A stretch of 64,000 bases of DNA from JANQHO01 sp965218075 (GTDB lineage: Bacteria > Bacteroidota > Bacteroidia > Flavobacteriales > Schleiferiaceae). Every line of letters starts with the position of its first letter. Positions within the stretch are counted from its first letter, which is position 1. Position numbers and translations under genes: made by a program. Below the pieces are notes generated by a model. It searched no databases and had not been told where the DNA came from. It worked only from the letters and a program-made list of their open reading frames with translations. The DNA lies in NCBI GenBank assembly GCA_965218075.1, contig CBDCJZ010000003.1, positions 1,674,001 through 1,738,000 of the forward strand, written 5' to 3'. This document shows, piece after piece, positions 55,581-64,000 of this stretch.

Positions 55581-56161
55581 TAATCTGCCTTATCCTTATT
55601 AATAAGTTGCTTTAGCTTGTCGAATACTTCCAGAACCTTCCCGAAACCGTTAATGCTATGAAACTTATCTTGTTTTCGATAATACTTTTTCAAAATTTCT
55701 GTTTGTTCTTCATAAGTCTCTAAACGCTTTTTTATTATTTCTTCATTCTGATCGTCAGTTCTATCGCTGTTTTTACCTCTTTCTAGCAGGCGTCTTATAA
55801 GCTCTTCTTCCGGTACTCCCAGGACTATTGCTATTGTAATGGACTCGTCTATTTCTGAAAGAAATCTATCAAGGGCTTTTGCTTGCTCTTCCGTACGTGG
55901 AAACCCATCGAAAATAAAACCTCTGGTATTTTTACTGCATTTGACCTGTTGGCAAATCATACCAGCTACCACATCATCCGGCACTAGCTTACCGGCATCA
56001 ATTAAAGATTTGGTTTCTAGCCCCAATGATGTACCTGTTTTGATCTCTGACCTAAGTAAATGACCAGTTGAAAGATGGTGTAATTTATATTTTTTGACTA
56101 AATTTTTAGATTGAGTTCCCTTTCCCACTCCAGGAGGACCAAACAGTATGATATTTAGCAT
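55580..56161 (-). CDS. adk: Adenylate kinase
   Basis: The product has 193 residues, the short-lid type. The P-loop is LFGPPGVGKGTQ (residues 6-17), then GHLLRSEI, GFPRTEEQA and the reduced lid (ERGKNSDRTDDQNEEIIKKR). It interconverts ATP, ADP and AMP. The adk-obgE pairing with a TAATG overlap is common in Bacteroidota. Confidence 0.95.
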   Translation of the reverse strand: MLNIILFGPPGVGKGTQSKNLVKKYKLHHLSTGHLLRSEIKTGTSLGLETKSLIDAGKLVPDDVVAGMICQQVKCSKNTRGFIFDGFPRTEEQAKALDRFLSEIDESITIAIVLGVPEEELIRRLLERGKNSDRTDDQNEEIIKKRLETYEEQTEILKKYYRKQDKFHSINGFGKVLEVFDKLKQLINKDKAD

Positions 56162-56285
56162 TTCAAAAACTAAAATTTATACAACTAACCTACCTGTTAG
56201 CAATTAGCTGAGTTGTATTGGTGAACAAAATTAATAATTTCATACTCTATAGATTAGCGGTTAAATTTCATATACCTATAATTTA

Positions 56286-56293
56286 TATTTTTG
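56286..56293 (+). promoter_or_regulatory. -7 box of the mannose-1-phosphate guanylyltransferase gene
   Basis: TATTTTTG fits TAnnTTTG and lies 20 bases before the ATG at 56314. The -33 box is weak. Confidence 0.5.
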
Positions 56294-56313
56294 TCGCTTA
56301 GCTATATTATTAA

Positions 56314-57405
56314 ATGGTCAATACTTACGGTGTTATTATGGCCGGTGGTGTCGGTAGTCGATTTTGGCCGGTTAGTACCCGTGAATTTCCCAAGCAATTT
56401 CATGATATTCTAGGAACTGGTGAGACACTACTACAGCAAACTTTCCGCAGAGTCCTAAAAATAACTCATGCCGATAAAATCATTGTTATAACCCACAGAA
56501 GTTACCAAAAACTGGTAGCTGAACAGCTAACTGAACTCCCAGAAGAAAATATTATTACCGAGCCAATCCGCAGGAATACAGCACTCTGCATTGCATATGC
56601 CGCTTATAGAATTCGGGGCAAAGACCCAAATGCCACTATGATAGTGGTGCCTTCGGATCATCTCATAACTAATGAAGATGAATTCGTAAGAATAACAAAA
56701 GTTGTCTTAGAGCAGGCAGCTACCTTGCCTCATCTCTACACTATTGGAATTAAGCCTAAAGGACCGGATACTGGTTACGGCTATATTCAGTATATAGATC
56801 AGAAAAAAGTTTCATCTTCCAAAATAAGAAAAGTGAAGACTTTCACTGAAAAGCCTACTCAAAAGTTGGCTCAACAATTTTTGAATAGTGGCGATGTTCT
56901 ATGGAACTCCGGTATTTTTATTTGGAATGTACCTGGTTTTATTAAAGAGATTGAGGAACATATTCCTGATTTATTTGCAACATTAGAGAGTGGCAAAAAA
57001 GTATTTGGTACTAGAAAAGAAGAAGCCTTTGTTAATGAAGTATATCCCGATTGCCAAAATGTTTCTATTGATTACGCCCTGCTCGAAAAATCTCATCATG
57101 TCTATGTAATACTTTCCGATTTTGGCTTTAGTGATCTGGGAACTTGGGGCAGCCTTTATCATCAAATAAAACATGATGAAAATCAGAATGCCGCTTTTTC
57201 CAGTAACGTAATGTTTTATGGTAGTAAGAATAATATTGTAAGACTACCTAAAACCAAACTAGCAGTAATAGAAGGTTTAGAGGGTTATATAATTGTTGAT
57301 CAAGGTGACTTTCTCCTGATCTGTAAAAAACAACACGAACAGCTCATTAAATCTTTTGTGAGGGACATTAAACTCAAATATGGCAGTTATTACACTGGTT
57401 TATAA
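56314..57405 (+). CDS. manC: Mannose-1-phosphate guanylyltransferase
   Basis: The product has 363 residues. The nucleotidyltransferase signature GVIMAGGVGSRFWPVSTREF is at residues 6-25, followed by EPIRRNTALCIAYAAYRI and VVPSDHLI, and the FTEKPT segment. It makes GDP-mannose. It lacks the phosphomannose isomerase domain of longer ManC proteins, so it is monofunctional. GDP-mannose is the donor for glycans or the polyprenol mannosyltransferase at 14701. Confidence 0.92.
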   Translation: MVNTYGVIMAGGVGSRFWPVSTREFPKQFHDILGTGETLLQQTFRRVLKITHADKIIVITHRSYQKLVAEQLTELPEENIITEPIRRNTALCIAYAAYRIRGKDPNATMIVVPSDHLITNEDEFVRITKVVLEQAATLPHLYTIGIKPKGPDTGYGYIQYIDQKKVSSSKIRKVKTFTEKPTQKLAQQFLNSGDVLWNSGIFIWNVPGFIKEIEEHIPDLFATLESGKKVFGTRKEEAFVNEVYPDCQNVSIDYALLEKSHHVYVILSDFGFSDLGTWGSLYHQIKHDENQNAAFSSNVMFYGSKNNIVRLPKTKLAVIEGLEGYIIVDQGDFLLICKKQHEQLIKSFVRDIKLKYGSYYTGL

Positions 57406-57546
57406 TCAGTTAACACTTAGATCTGATATTATCATTAAAATTAGGTATGTTTAACTAAAGATACATTACCACCCTTCGATTTAATAGAATTTCGATTTAC
57501 AAAAAATACTATCTTTCTAAACTAACCGTGACCCTAATATTTTTGA

Positions 57547-58461
57547 TTAGGAACAGATTGAATCTAGGTTTAATTTGTCACATAGTAACGCCTTCCATGC
57601 TTCATAAACCCTATTTTCATCCAAAAACTCTTTGGCATATTGATGCAATTGCTCTCTAGTTTTCAGGCTATCAGTGGAGGTTTCAAATATTTGCTTTATG
57701 CGCGAATGCTCAACAAATTTCTTTAACTCCTCTTCCGTAGGGAGTTTCTTTATATTCCCCAGCTTACCCAGATCATTCCCGTTAAGGAAAGCACTTTCTT
57801 TAATTCTTTTGGGAATTTGATCTACTCCAATTCCAAGAGTAAGAGGTTTTTCTACTTGAAAGAGATTTCCTCCATGAGCACGACAATACCAGTTGCCGCC
57901 CATTCGGCCTACCAGATCAATTTTTTCCTGGTTGATGAGTCCATTTTCATCCAGTAATTTTTTATTAATGTGCATTAAAACCACCTCACAAATGATTAGG
58001 TTACCAGCTCCACCATTTTCTCCAAGGGCAATAATATCATTTACTTTGCATTCAAATTGCACTGGTGATTCTTTTACCCTTGGAGGTTTCACTTTTACAG
58101 AACTAACTTGAGTAAGACCTGACTTGATAAATTCATTCACTTTGCTAGGATACTCAGTGGAAGCTAGAGAAGCTTGTTGCACGATATCGTAATTCACTAC
58201 ATTAATAACCACTTCATTGGTTGTCCGCACATTGCGCAAAGTATCTTTAATATTGTTGTTTCGAACTTTGCGTGCCGGAGAAAAAATCAATATGGGTGGA
58301 TTGGAACTGAATACGTTAAAGTAGCTGAAAGGACTCAGGTTAGGGGTTTCTTTATTATCAACGGTACTGACAAAAGCGATAGGTCTTGGTCCAACGGAAC
58401 CCAACAGGCAAGCATGAGCTGTTTTTCCATCTAGTTTATTAAGGTCAAAAGTTTTTTCCAT
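57547..58461 (-). CDS. Flavin reductase-like FMN-binding protein
   Basis: The product has 304 residues. The flavin reductase-like domain (residues 10-200) has PRPIAFVSTVDNKETPNLSP, FSYFNVFSSNPPILIFSPA and INVVNYDIVQQASLASTEYP, which bind FMN. A C-terminal extension of about 95 residues (EEELKKFVEHSRIKQIFETS) is typical of the Bacteroidota members. The physiological substrate is unknown; candidates are flavin reduction for a monooxygenase. The gene is monocistronic. Confidence 0.86.
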   Translation of the reverse strand: MEKTFDLNKLDGKTAHACLLGSVGPRPIAFVSTVDNKETPNLSPFSYFNVFSSNPPILIFSPARKVRNNNIKDTLRNVRTTNEVVINVVNYDIVQQASLASTEYPSKVNEFIKSGLTQVSSVKVKPPRVKESPVQFECKVNDIIALGENGGAGNLIICEVVLMHINKKLLDENGLINQEKIDLVGRMGGNWYCRAHGGNLFQVEKPLTLGIGVDQIPKRIKESAFLNGNDLGKLGNIKKLPTEEELKKFVEHSRIKQIFETSTDSLKTREQLHQYAKEFLDENRVYEAWKALLCDKLNLDSICS

Positions 58462-58553
58462 AAAGGCATTAAAAGAAAGAAAATTAGCTATCCAAAAAAG
58501 AGCGGGGAAAACGTGTGTATGAAAGAGCAGGACACTTGTATCTTTGCACTTAT

Positions 58554-58635
58554 GCGAGCGTGGTGGAATTGGTAGACACGCTAGACTTAGGATCTAGTGC
58601 CGCAAGGTGTAAGAGTTCGAGTCTCTTCGTTCGCA
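58554..58635 (+). tRNA. tRNA-Leu (UAG)
   Basis: An 82-base class II tRNA. The acceptor GCGAGCG pairs with CGTTCGC with one G-U pair. The D-arm is TGGTGGAATTGGTAGACACG, the anticodon loop is CTTAGGA (anticodon TAG) on stem CTAGA/TCTAG, and there is a variable arm (TGCCGCAAGGTG) and a T-loop GTTCGAGTC. CCA is not encoded. Confidence 0.95.
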
Positions 58636-58753
58636 CTATTGGCCAACAGTTATTTTTTCAATCAGCACTTTTTCTTTGCATATCTATTGACAGGGATTTT
58701 AAATCGAATTTTTCTTTGCTAAAAATAGTTGAAAGGTTATATTTATAATTAAT

Positions 58754-58781
58754 ATAAAGCCCTCTTTAAAGAGGGCTTTAT
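58754..58781 (-). terminator. Hairpin after groL
   Basis: A perfect 28-base palindrome (stem AAAGCCCTCTTT/AAAGAGGGCTTT) sits 19 bases beyond the groL stop. It lacks a strong T run on either side but is AT-rich beyond. It is probably the end of the groSL transcript, perhaps bidirectional with the tRNA-Leu gene. Confidence 0.65.
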
Positions 58782-58799
58782 GAGCAAATATCATCACTA

Positions 58800-60443
58800 C
58801 TACATCATTCCACCACCAGGCGGCATTCCACCACCCATTCCAGGTCCGGCAGGCTCATCCTTTGGAACTTCAGTAACAGTAGCTTCTGTTGTCAATAACA
58901 TTCCTGCCACAGAAGCAGCATTCTCTAAAGCTACACGAACCACCTTAGTAGGATCTATGATTCCGGCTTCATACATAGTTTCATATGCTTCGGTTTTGGC
59001 GTTGAAACCAAAATCATCTTTGCCTTCTTTTACTTTATTCACTACTACTGAGCCTTCCAAGCCAGAGTTAATTGCAATTTGACGTAATGGATCTTCAATA
59101 GCGCGCTCCACAATATGAATCCCGGTAGTTTCGTCATCGCTATCTCCTTTAAAATCCTGCAGAACAACGGCAGAACGAATCAATGCTACACCACCACCTG
59201 CAACAATGCCTTCTTCAATAGCAGCACGAGTAGCGGCCAAAGCGTCTTCTACACGATCTTTCTTTTCTTTCATTTCTATCTCAGAAGCAGCGCCTACGTA
59301 AAGTACAGCTATACCGCCAGCTAATTTAGCAAGACGTTCTTGTAATTTTTCTTTGTCGTAATCAGAAGTAGTAGTTTCAACTTGAGCTTTGATTTGATTT
59401 ACACGAGCTCTAATATCATCAACTGACCCCCCACCATTAACAATAATAGTATTGTCTTTATCGATGGTTACTTTTTCAGTCGTACCCAACATGTCAACAG
59501 TAGTATTTTCGAGCTTAAATCCTCTTTCTTCTGATATTACCGTACCTCCAGTAAGAATGGCAATATCTTCGAGCATTGCCTTTCTGCGATCGCCAAAACC
59601 AGGAGCCTTAACCGCCGCTACTTTAAGACTTCCACGGATTTTATTGACTACTAAAGTAGCTAAAGCTTCACCATCTAAATCTTCTGAAATGATTAAGAGA
59701 GGCTTGCCACTTTGTGCTACTGGCTCTAGAACGGGAAGAAGTTCTTTCATGTTGCTGATCTTTTTGTCATAGATCAGAATATGTGGATTCTCTAATTGAG
59801 TGACCATTTTATCAACGTCCGTTACAAAATGTGGAGAAAGATAACCCCGGTCGAATTGCATACCTTCTACTACTTCTACGTAAGTGTTTGTTCCTTTGGC
59901 TTCCTCAACAGTGATAACTCCTTCTTTTTCTTTTCTCACTTTGCTCATTGCCTCGGAAATTAGCTTACCGATGGCGTTATCATTATTAGAGGAAATAGCT
60001 GCCACCTGCTCAATTTTATCGTAGCTATCACCTACTTCTTTAGATTGACTGCGCAGGTCCTCAATTATTTTCTCCACTGCTTTATCAACTCCTCTTTTAA
60101 GGTCCATAGGAGAAGCACCGGCAGCTACATTCTTCATTCCATGACTGTAGATACCCTGAGCTAAAATAGTAGCAGTAGTAGTACCATCACCTGCCACATC
60201 AGAAGCCTTAGAAGCCACCTCTTTTACCATTTGAGCTCCGAGGTTCTCCACTTTATCTTCTAATTCTATTTCTTTGGCTACGGAAACCCCGTCTTTAGTT
60301 ATGGTAGGCGAGCCAAATGATTTTTCAATAACAACATTGCGTCCCTTTGGACCCAAGGTAACTTTTAGTGCGTTAGCAAGAATATCTACACCTTTCTTAA
60401 GAGCATCTCTAGCTTTGATATCAAATTTTATTTCTTTAGCCAT
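58800..60443 (-). CDS. groL: 60 kDa chaperonin GroEL
   Basis: The product has 547 residues, full length. DGTTTATILAQGI, ASPMDLKRGVDKA and AAIEEGIVAGGGVALI are among the conserved blocks, and the C-terminal tail is GGGMPPGGGMM. It folds proteins in the cytosol with GroES. groS is upstream on the same strand. Confidence 0.97.
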   Translation of the reverse strand: MAKEIKFDIKARDALKKGVDILANALKVTLGPKGRNVVIEKSFGSPTITKDGVSVAKEIELEDKVENLGAQMVKEVASKASDVAGDGTTTATILAQGIYSHGMKNVAAGASPMDLKRGVDKAVEKIIEDLRSQSKEVGDSYDKIEQVAAISSNNDNAIGKLISEAMSKVRKEKEGVITVEEAKGTNTYVEVVEGMQFDRGYLSPHFVTDVDKMVTQLENPHILIYDKKISNMKELLPVLEPVAQSGKPLLIISEDLDGEALATLVVNKIRGSLKVAAVKAPGFGDRRKAMLEDIAILTGGTVISEERGFKLENTTVDMLGTTEKVTIDKDNTIIVNGGGSVDDIRARVNQIKAQVETTTSDYDKEKLQERLAKLAGGIAVLYVGAASEIEMKEKKDRVEDALAATRAAIEEGIVAGGGVALIRSAVVLQDFKGDSDDETTGIHIVERAIEDPLRQIAINSGLEGSVVVNKVKEGKDDFGFNAKTEAYETMYEAGIIDPTKVVRVALENAASVAGMLLTTEATVTEVPKDEPAGPGMGGGMPPGGGMM

Positions 60444-60501
60444 GATTATAATATGGTTTTTAAGTTCTTAATGATTTTAGTTTTAAAAATGACGTTTTGG
60501 A

Positions 60502-60783
60502 TTAATCTAGGATAGCAAATATGTCTGATTCTCGCATAATCAAGTAATCTCTACCCTTATGCTTGATTTCAGTTCCACTGTATTTACCGTAAAGAATAGT
60601 ATGCCCAGCTTTTACTGTCATTGGCTCATCCTTTTTTCCATTACCTACTGCCACCACCTTACCTTGTTGCGGTTTTTCTTGGGCAGTGTCAGGAATTATA
60701 ATTCCTGATACAGTTTTAGTTTCAGCAATATCAGGCTCTACGAGAACTCGATCTGCTAATGGTCGAACATTTAATTCACCCAT
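60502..60783 (-). CDS. groS: 10 kDa co-chaperonin GroES
   Basis: The product has 93 residues, with the mobile loop (IAETKTVSGIIIPDTA) and roof region. It caps GroEL. I searched by eye for a CIRCE inverted repeat upstream and found none, so HrcA control is not supported. Confidence 0.96.
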   Translation of the reverse strand: MGELNVRPLADRVLVEPDIAETKTVSGIIIPDTAQEKPQQGKVVAVGNGKKDEPMTVKAGHTILYGKYSGTEIKHKGRDYLIMRESDIFAILD

Positions 60784-60967
60784 CTGTTTATTGATTTTTA
60801 GTTAAACTTAATTTTTTAATATTCACGCTGGAAATCATCATAAAGTATGCCAAAGAATATCGTCAGTTATTTTCTGAATAAAAATGCCACCTTGTCATAG
60901 GCAAGCTAGTAGTAATATTATATGTATCATGAAGGTGTTTATATTATAGTTCAACAGCAGTTTTTTC

Positions 60968-61336
60968 TTATTCGTCGTCTATGCTTTGAGGCAAACTTTT
61001 TTCAATAGCTTCTTCTCCTTGCGGAATAGCTGGTACTTGAGGAGTTGCCGGGGCAGAACCTACTTCTTCAATTATTTCTAAATCAGCGGATTCTGAAACC
61101 CCTTGTCGAGGAGTAAAAATAGCATTTGTAGCCAATACCAATACTACTAATACTATAGCTAATGTCCAGGTTCCTCTATCTAAAAAGTCCGTTGTTTTCT
61201 TTACTCCACCAAAAATCTCGGTTCCGCCTCCTCCTAAAGTTGAACTCAATCCTCCTCCTTTAGGGTTTTGAATCAGCACAATCACAATTAGTAATATAGA
61301 GGTTATAATAATAAATGTAGATAGCAATAATGTCAT
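60968..61336 (-). CDS. secG: Preprotein translocase subunit SecG
   Basis: The product has 122 residues: two membrane helices (ITSILLIVIVLIQNPKGGGL and WTLAIVLVVLVLATNAIF) joined by the conserved glycine-rich loop (SSTLGGGGTEIFGGVKKTTD). The C-terminal acidic and Pro-rich tail (ATPQVPAIPQGEEAIEKS) is an extension common in Bacteroidota. It is part of SecYEG. Confidence 0.93.
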   Translation of the reverse strand: MTLLLSTFIIITSILLIVIVLIQNPKGGGLSSTLGGGGTEIFGGVKKTTDFLDRGTWTLAIVLVVLVLATNAIFTPRQGVSESADLEIIEEVGSAPATPQVPAIPQGEEAIEKSLPQSIDDE

Positions 61337-61622
61337 GGCTCCTTCTTAGTTTTTAAATTACTTGGAATCAATTTCTCAATTTTTGGCCAGCAAAAAAACT
61401 ACTTTTTTCTGGATACTTCAATTTCAAAACCTCATAAGTTTTAATGGCTCTATCATTAATGTTTTTGCTCTAAGTATACTTTAGCCAGGATTTATGTAAC
61501 TAATGAGTTATTGTCATTACTTAGTTTATCTATATTTATTTATGTGAGATACCCCCGCATATTCACTGGCCACTTTGCTTTTTAAGCTTTGGGATTTTTT
61601 TCCAAAAAGACATGCATCAACT
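61337..61622. other. Intergenic region
   Basis: About 285 AT-rich bases upstream of secG, which should hold its promoter. None could be marked with confidence. Confidence 0.35.
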
Positions 61623-62520
61623 CTATTTTGTTCTCAACATCCGCGGGATTTGCTCCCTTTGAAGTGTTTCCTTGTCTTGTCTCATCCTCTCGAAATACTT
61701 TACCCATTCGTTAAAGGAATGAGATGTATTTATATCAAAACTATTTTCTCGCTCTTCCGTTGAAATATTCAGAGTTTCGTTAATGGCTTTTTCCTGATTA
61801 CTAGTTTCTGTTGAATGCTCAGGTTGTTCTTGTTCAAGAGATAGTAGTTTAGCTTCAGTCTTTTCTTGGCCGTCAATAGTGATATTCTCCGAAATTTCAA
61901 TAGAAGACTTAATTTGGCTTTGGTTTTCTTCAACTGTCTTAGATTTTAATTCACTATCTTTATTACTTCTTTATTCTTTAGGTTTTTTAGGTTTTAAAGA
62001 AGCCAATTTTTTATCTTCAAAGTCTTTAATTGTAGCCTGCGATTTCTCTCTGGTATAGTTTTCATCCTTTCTACTTAGTTAGGTAGATTATTATCAAGGT
62101 TAGGTTCTTTATCTTCTTGGGTTTCCTCTAATTTCCGAGGCTGATAATTCATTAGCTGTTCTTTGGTCTTTGGACTCCACTCCTTTTTTCCTCGCATAAC
62201 GACTCATACTGAATGGGTTCTCTCTCAGGTATTACGAGGCTATCTTCAGTCATACTATCGATTTTTAGGTCAGATTTAACAATGTTCTTCCCATTTGAAA
62301 GAGTTCAAACGGAACTGAGCGATCATTAGTTAAAACAGAGCTTTTTTCCAACTGCTGATTAAAGAAGTGCTCGCTAGATTGACATAAACGAAGAGCATGT
62401 AAAAGTTGAATGAGTTGGCTGTAAGGGTAACCCCATGCCAGCTTTTTGAGATCATCCAAATTCCTCTCTGCTACGTTAATCCGTATTTTCAAGAATTTCT
62501 ATATATTCATGGGTGGTCAT
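61623..62520 (-). pseudogene. Decayed gene of the LptE-SecG neighbourhood
   Basis: The ATG at 62520, one base after the lptE stop, opens MTTHEYIEILENTD and then stops. The following frame (62492-62265) carries LDDLKKLAWGYPYSQLIQLL and VLTNDRSVPFELFQM, matching the N-terminal part of a Bacteroidota hypothetical gene found between lptE and secG. Downstream a Lys/Glu-rich middle is scattered over frames. The end reads SHSFNEWVKYFERMRQDKET with a stop at 61623-61625, as in the family. At least three frame breaks are visible. Confidence 0.75.
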
Positions 62521-62521
62521 T

Positions 62522-63028
62522 TTACCAATCTCCGATTGTCTCGTTTAATATATTTTCTGATAATTCAGCCGTAACCTGATCAAGTAGCACTTCTTCTTGA
62601 CTTGAAAGATCAGCCTCTGCAGGGAAATCAACATAGCGGGAAAAGTTTTTTCCAAAGCTTTTTTTAGGTTTAGATCTGTTGGTAAAGATAACATTTACAA
62701 CAACAGTGAGCCGGTTCTGAGCTACAGCTCCAATATCTGAAGCCTGCACATTTAAAGGTTCTATGCGATAGTCAATAACGGATCCTTCAAAAGCCATATC
62801 TCCCTGCTCATTCACTAACCGAAGAGGAGTTTGTTGAACAAAAATATCCCGTATAGCATCCGTTAATTTTTGACTTAACTGAGGTTGCACCAGGTCTGCA
62901 TAATTTTGAAATAGCTGAATGGATACTGTTTTGGCTTCTCCCACATCTCCGCCTGTAAAAGAATATCCTCCTGAACAACTGCTAAGAACGGCTAATAAAT
63001 AAAACAAATATGCCGTTAAGCGATCCAT
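62522..63028 (-). CDS. lptE: LPS assembly lipoprotein LptE
   Basis: The product has 168 residues. The lipobox is LSSC (Cys at 18), followed by GYSFTGGDVGEAKTVSIQLF and a body fitting LptE (LSQKLTDAIRDIFVQQTPLR, FEGSVIDYRIEPLNVQ). It plugs the LptD barrel at the outer membrane. It overlaps the sigma-54 activator by TAATG at 63028. Confidence 0.86.
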   Translation of the reverse strand: MDRLTAYLFYLLAVLSSCSGGYSFTGGDVGEAKTVSIQLFQNYADLVQPQLSQKLTDAIRDIFVQQTPLRLVNEQGDMAFEGSVIDYRIEPLNVQASDIGAVAQNRLTVVVNVIFTNRSKPKKSFGKNFSRYVDFPAEADLSSQEEVLLDQVTAELSENILNETIGDW

Positions 63029-64000
63029 TACAGGTTATATTGTTTTATTTTTCTGTAAAGTGTTCTTTCGGATATTCCAAGTTTTTTGGCAGTATCTTTT
63101 CGCCTATTTTTATTTCTGTCTAGAGCTTTGCGTATAAGTTCAACCTCTTTATCTAAAAGAGAGAGGTTTTCTTCTTCTACTGCTATGGTTTCTTGCTCGG
63201 CCTTATAAGCTTTGGGACGTACTTCAGTATTTTCTTGTTTGTAAATAGGAAGATAGTTAGCTTCTGGAAAGGTTTCTGATTCCCTTTCCCGCTTGCCATA
63301 TATTTTGTGGATGAGGTTACTATTATTCTCCTGAAACTGCGAAGGCACACCATTTTTTATTAATTCTAAAGTTAATTTCTTCAGATCATTAAGATCACTT
63401 TTCATGTCGAAAAGCACTTTATATAATATTTCTCTCTCGCTGTTAAATTCGCTTTTTAAATCTTTCCTCGAATAAACGGCCGGCAAATCAGATTTTCCTA
63501 AATCCGGCAAATAAAACAATACAGCTTCTCTTCCTATTTCTCTTTCTTTCTCTACTACTGACAGTTGTTCTGCCAAGTTTCTCAACTGGCGAATATTACC
63601 GGGCCAAGAATAATTTTTTAGCAACTCAGCTGCATCCGGGGTAAGCTTGATAGGAGGAAGATGATATTTATCTGAAAAATCGACTACAAACTTGCGGAAG
63701 ATTAAATGAATATCTTCTTTTCTATCACGCAGCGCTGGAATTCTGATCTCAACAGTATTAAGCCTGTAGTAAAGATCTTCACGGAACTTCCCTTTTTTAA
63801 TAGCTTCAACCAAATTTGCATTAGTAGCAGCTGTTATTCTCACGTCTGTTTTCTGGATTTTAGACGACCCTACTTTAATAAATTCTCCTGTTTCCAGCAC
63901 TCGTAGTAGTCTTACCTGAGTTGCCAGAGGTAACTCACCTACTTCGTCTAAAAAAATGGTTCCTTCGTTTGACTCTTCAAAATAACCTTTACGGGTCCCA
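63028..64000 (-). CDS. Sigma-54-dependent transcriptional activator (5' end outside window)
   Basis: About 323 C-terminal residues are visible; the frame is open to the window edge. GTIFLDEVGELPLATQVRLL is the Walker B region of an AAA+ sigma-54 interaction domain (the GAFTGA loop lies outside). VDFSDKYHLPPIKLTPDAAE and YSWPGNIRQLRNLAE follow, and a Fis-type helix-turn-helix ends the protein (RRKDTAKKLGISERTLYRKI). Its regulatory N-terminus and target genes cannot be seen. It is coupled to lptE downstream. Confidence 0.92.
   Translation of the reverse strand, partial: GTRKGYFEESNEGTIFLDEVGELPLATQVRLLRVLETGEFIKVGSSKIQKTDVRITAATNANLVEAIKKGKFREDLYYRLNTVEIRIPALRDRKEDIHLIFRKFVVDFSDKYHLPPIKLTPDAAELLKNYSWPGNIRQLRNLAEQLSVVEKEREIGREAVLFYLPDLGKSDLPAVYSRKDLKSEFNSEREILYKVLFDMKSDLNDLKKLTLELIKNGVPSQFQENNSNLIHKIYGKRERESETFPEANYLPIYKQENTEVRPKAYKAEQETIAVEEENLSLLDKEVELIRKALDRNKNRRKDTAKKLGISERTLYRKIKQYNL

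Noticed and set aside
60784..60967. CIRCE operator upstream of groS
   Set aside because: No TTAGCACTC-type inverted repeat is present.
1..64000. CRISPR array, prophage, integrase or replication origin
   Set aside because: No regularly spaced repeats, phage structural genes, integrase or DnaA-box cluster was seen; the only regular repeats are the gene-sized array units at 1-3764.

Overview
The window is a 64 kb piece of an AT-rich chromosome from a member of the Bacteroidota, most likely Flavobacteriales or a close relative. The evidence is type IX secretion (T9SS) C-terminal sorting domains on several secreted proteins, promoters of the Bacteroidota type (TAnnTTTG at -7), a degradative-type HMG-CoA reductase next to a GYDIA-family GHMP kinase (mevalonate route to isoprenoids), and family neighbourhoods typical of that group (CoaX / outer membrane protein / TPR protein / LptC / CorC-like; LptE / SecG / GroES / GroEL). 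Most genes are ordinary housekeeping genes, often packed with ATGA, GTGA or TAATG overlaps. Several start with TTG or GTG.

Layout. 1-6.9 kb: five tandem paralogous genes for short T9SS-exported proteins (the first is cut by the window edge), with near-constant signal peptides, sorting domains and spacers but variable central domains, followed upstream by a large T9SS subtilisin-like protease. 7.1-14.5 kb: KorA/KorB 2-oxoacid:ferredoxin oxidoreductase, NifU-like and Mrp Fe-S proteins, a cyclase-family hydrolase, HemW and a histidine kinase. 14.7-19.6 kb: a polyprenol-phosphate mannosyltransferase-like enzyme, dihydroorotase, a DUF4296 lipoprotein, an SDR epimerase and TyrRS. 19.6-24.1 kb: a decayed zone around a three-gene unit (haem-binding-like lipoprotein, YceI, frameshifted DUF5777 beta-barrel). 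24.1-30.7 kb: fused isobutyryl-CoA mutase (IcmF), then PaaD, PaaG and PaaH relatives. 31.4-32.5 and 41.2-42.0 kb: two copies of a decayed IS1595/ISXO2-like element carrying a DNA methyltransferase fragment. Between them lie GreA, a HIT protein, RuvC, a MscS channel, a tail-specific protease, an oligopeptide ABC permease and DUF3127. 43.5-49 kb: a CorC-like / LptC / TPR / outer membrane / CoaX operon and tRNA-Phe. 49.3-53.9 kb: the mevalonate pair and a T9SS type B PKD protein. 54-64 kb: PAP2, ObgE, Adk, ManC, a flavin reductase, tRNA-Leu, GroEL/ES, SecG, LptE and a sigma-54 activator cut by the window end.

A notable theme is active gene decay. At least eight recognisable broken genes are present: an ABC permease tail, DUF5777, a YdeI-like gene, a SAM methyltransferase, a T9SS repeat protein, the SecG-LptE neighbour, and both transposases with their methyltransferase passengers. 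Many breaks are single-base indels, some in homopolymers. They could be real decay or sequencing error and need read-level checking.

The best candidate for a less-described system is the 5' array. It looks like a set of interchangeable secreted or surface proteins in which the export parts are held constant and the exposed domain varies. Each spacer also carries a short relic of a second sorting domain and a short upstream reading frame.
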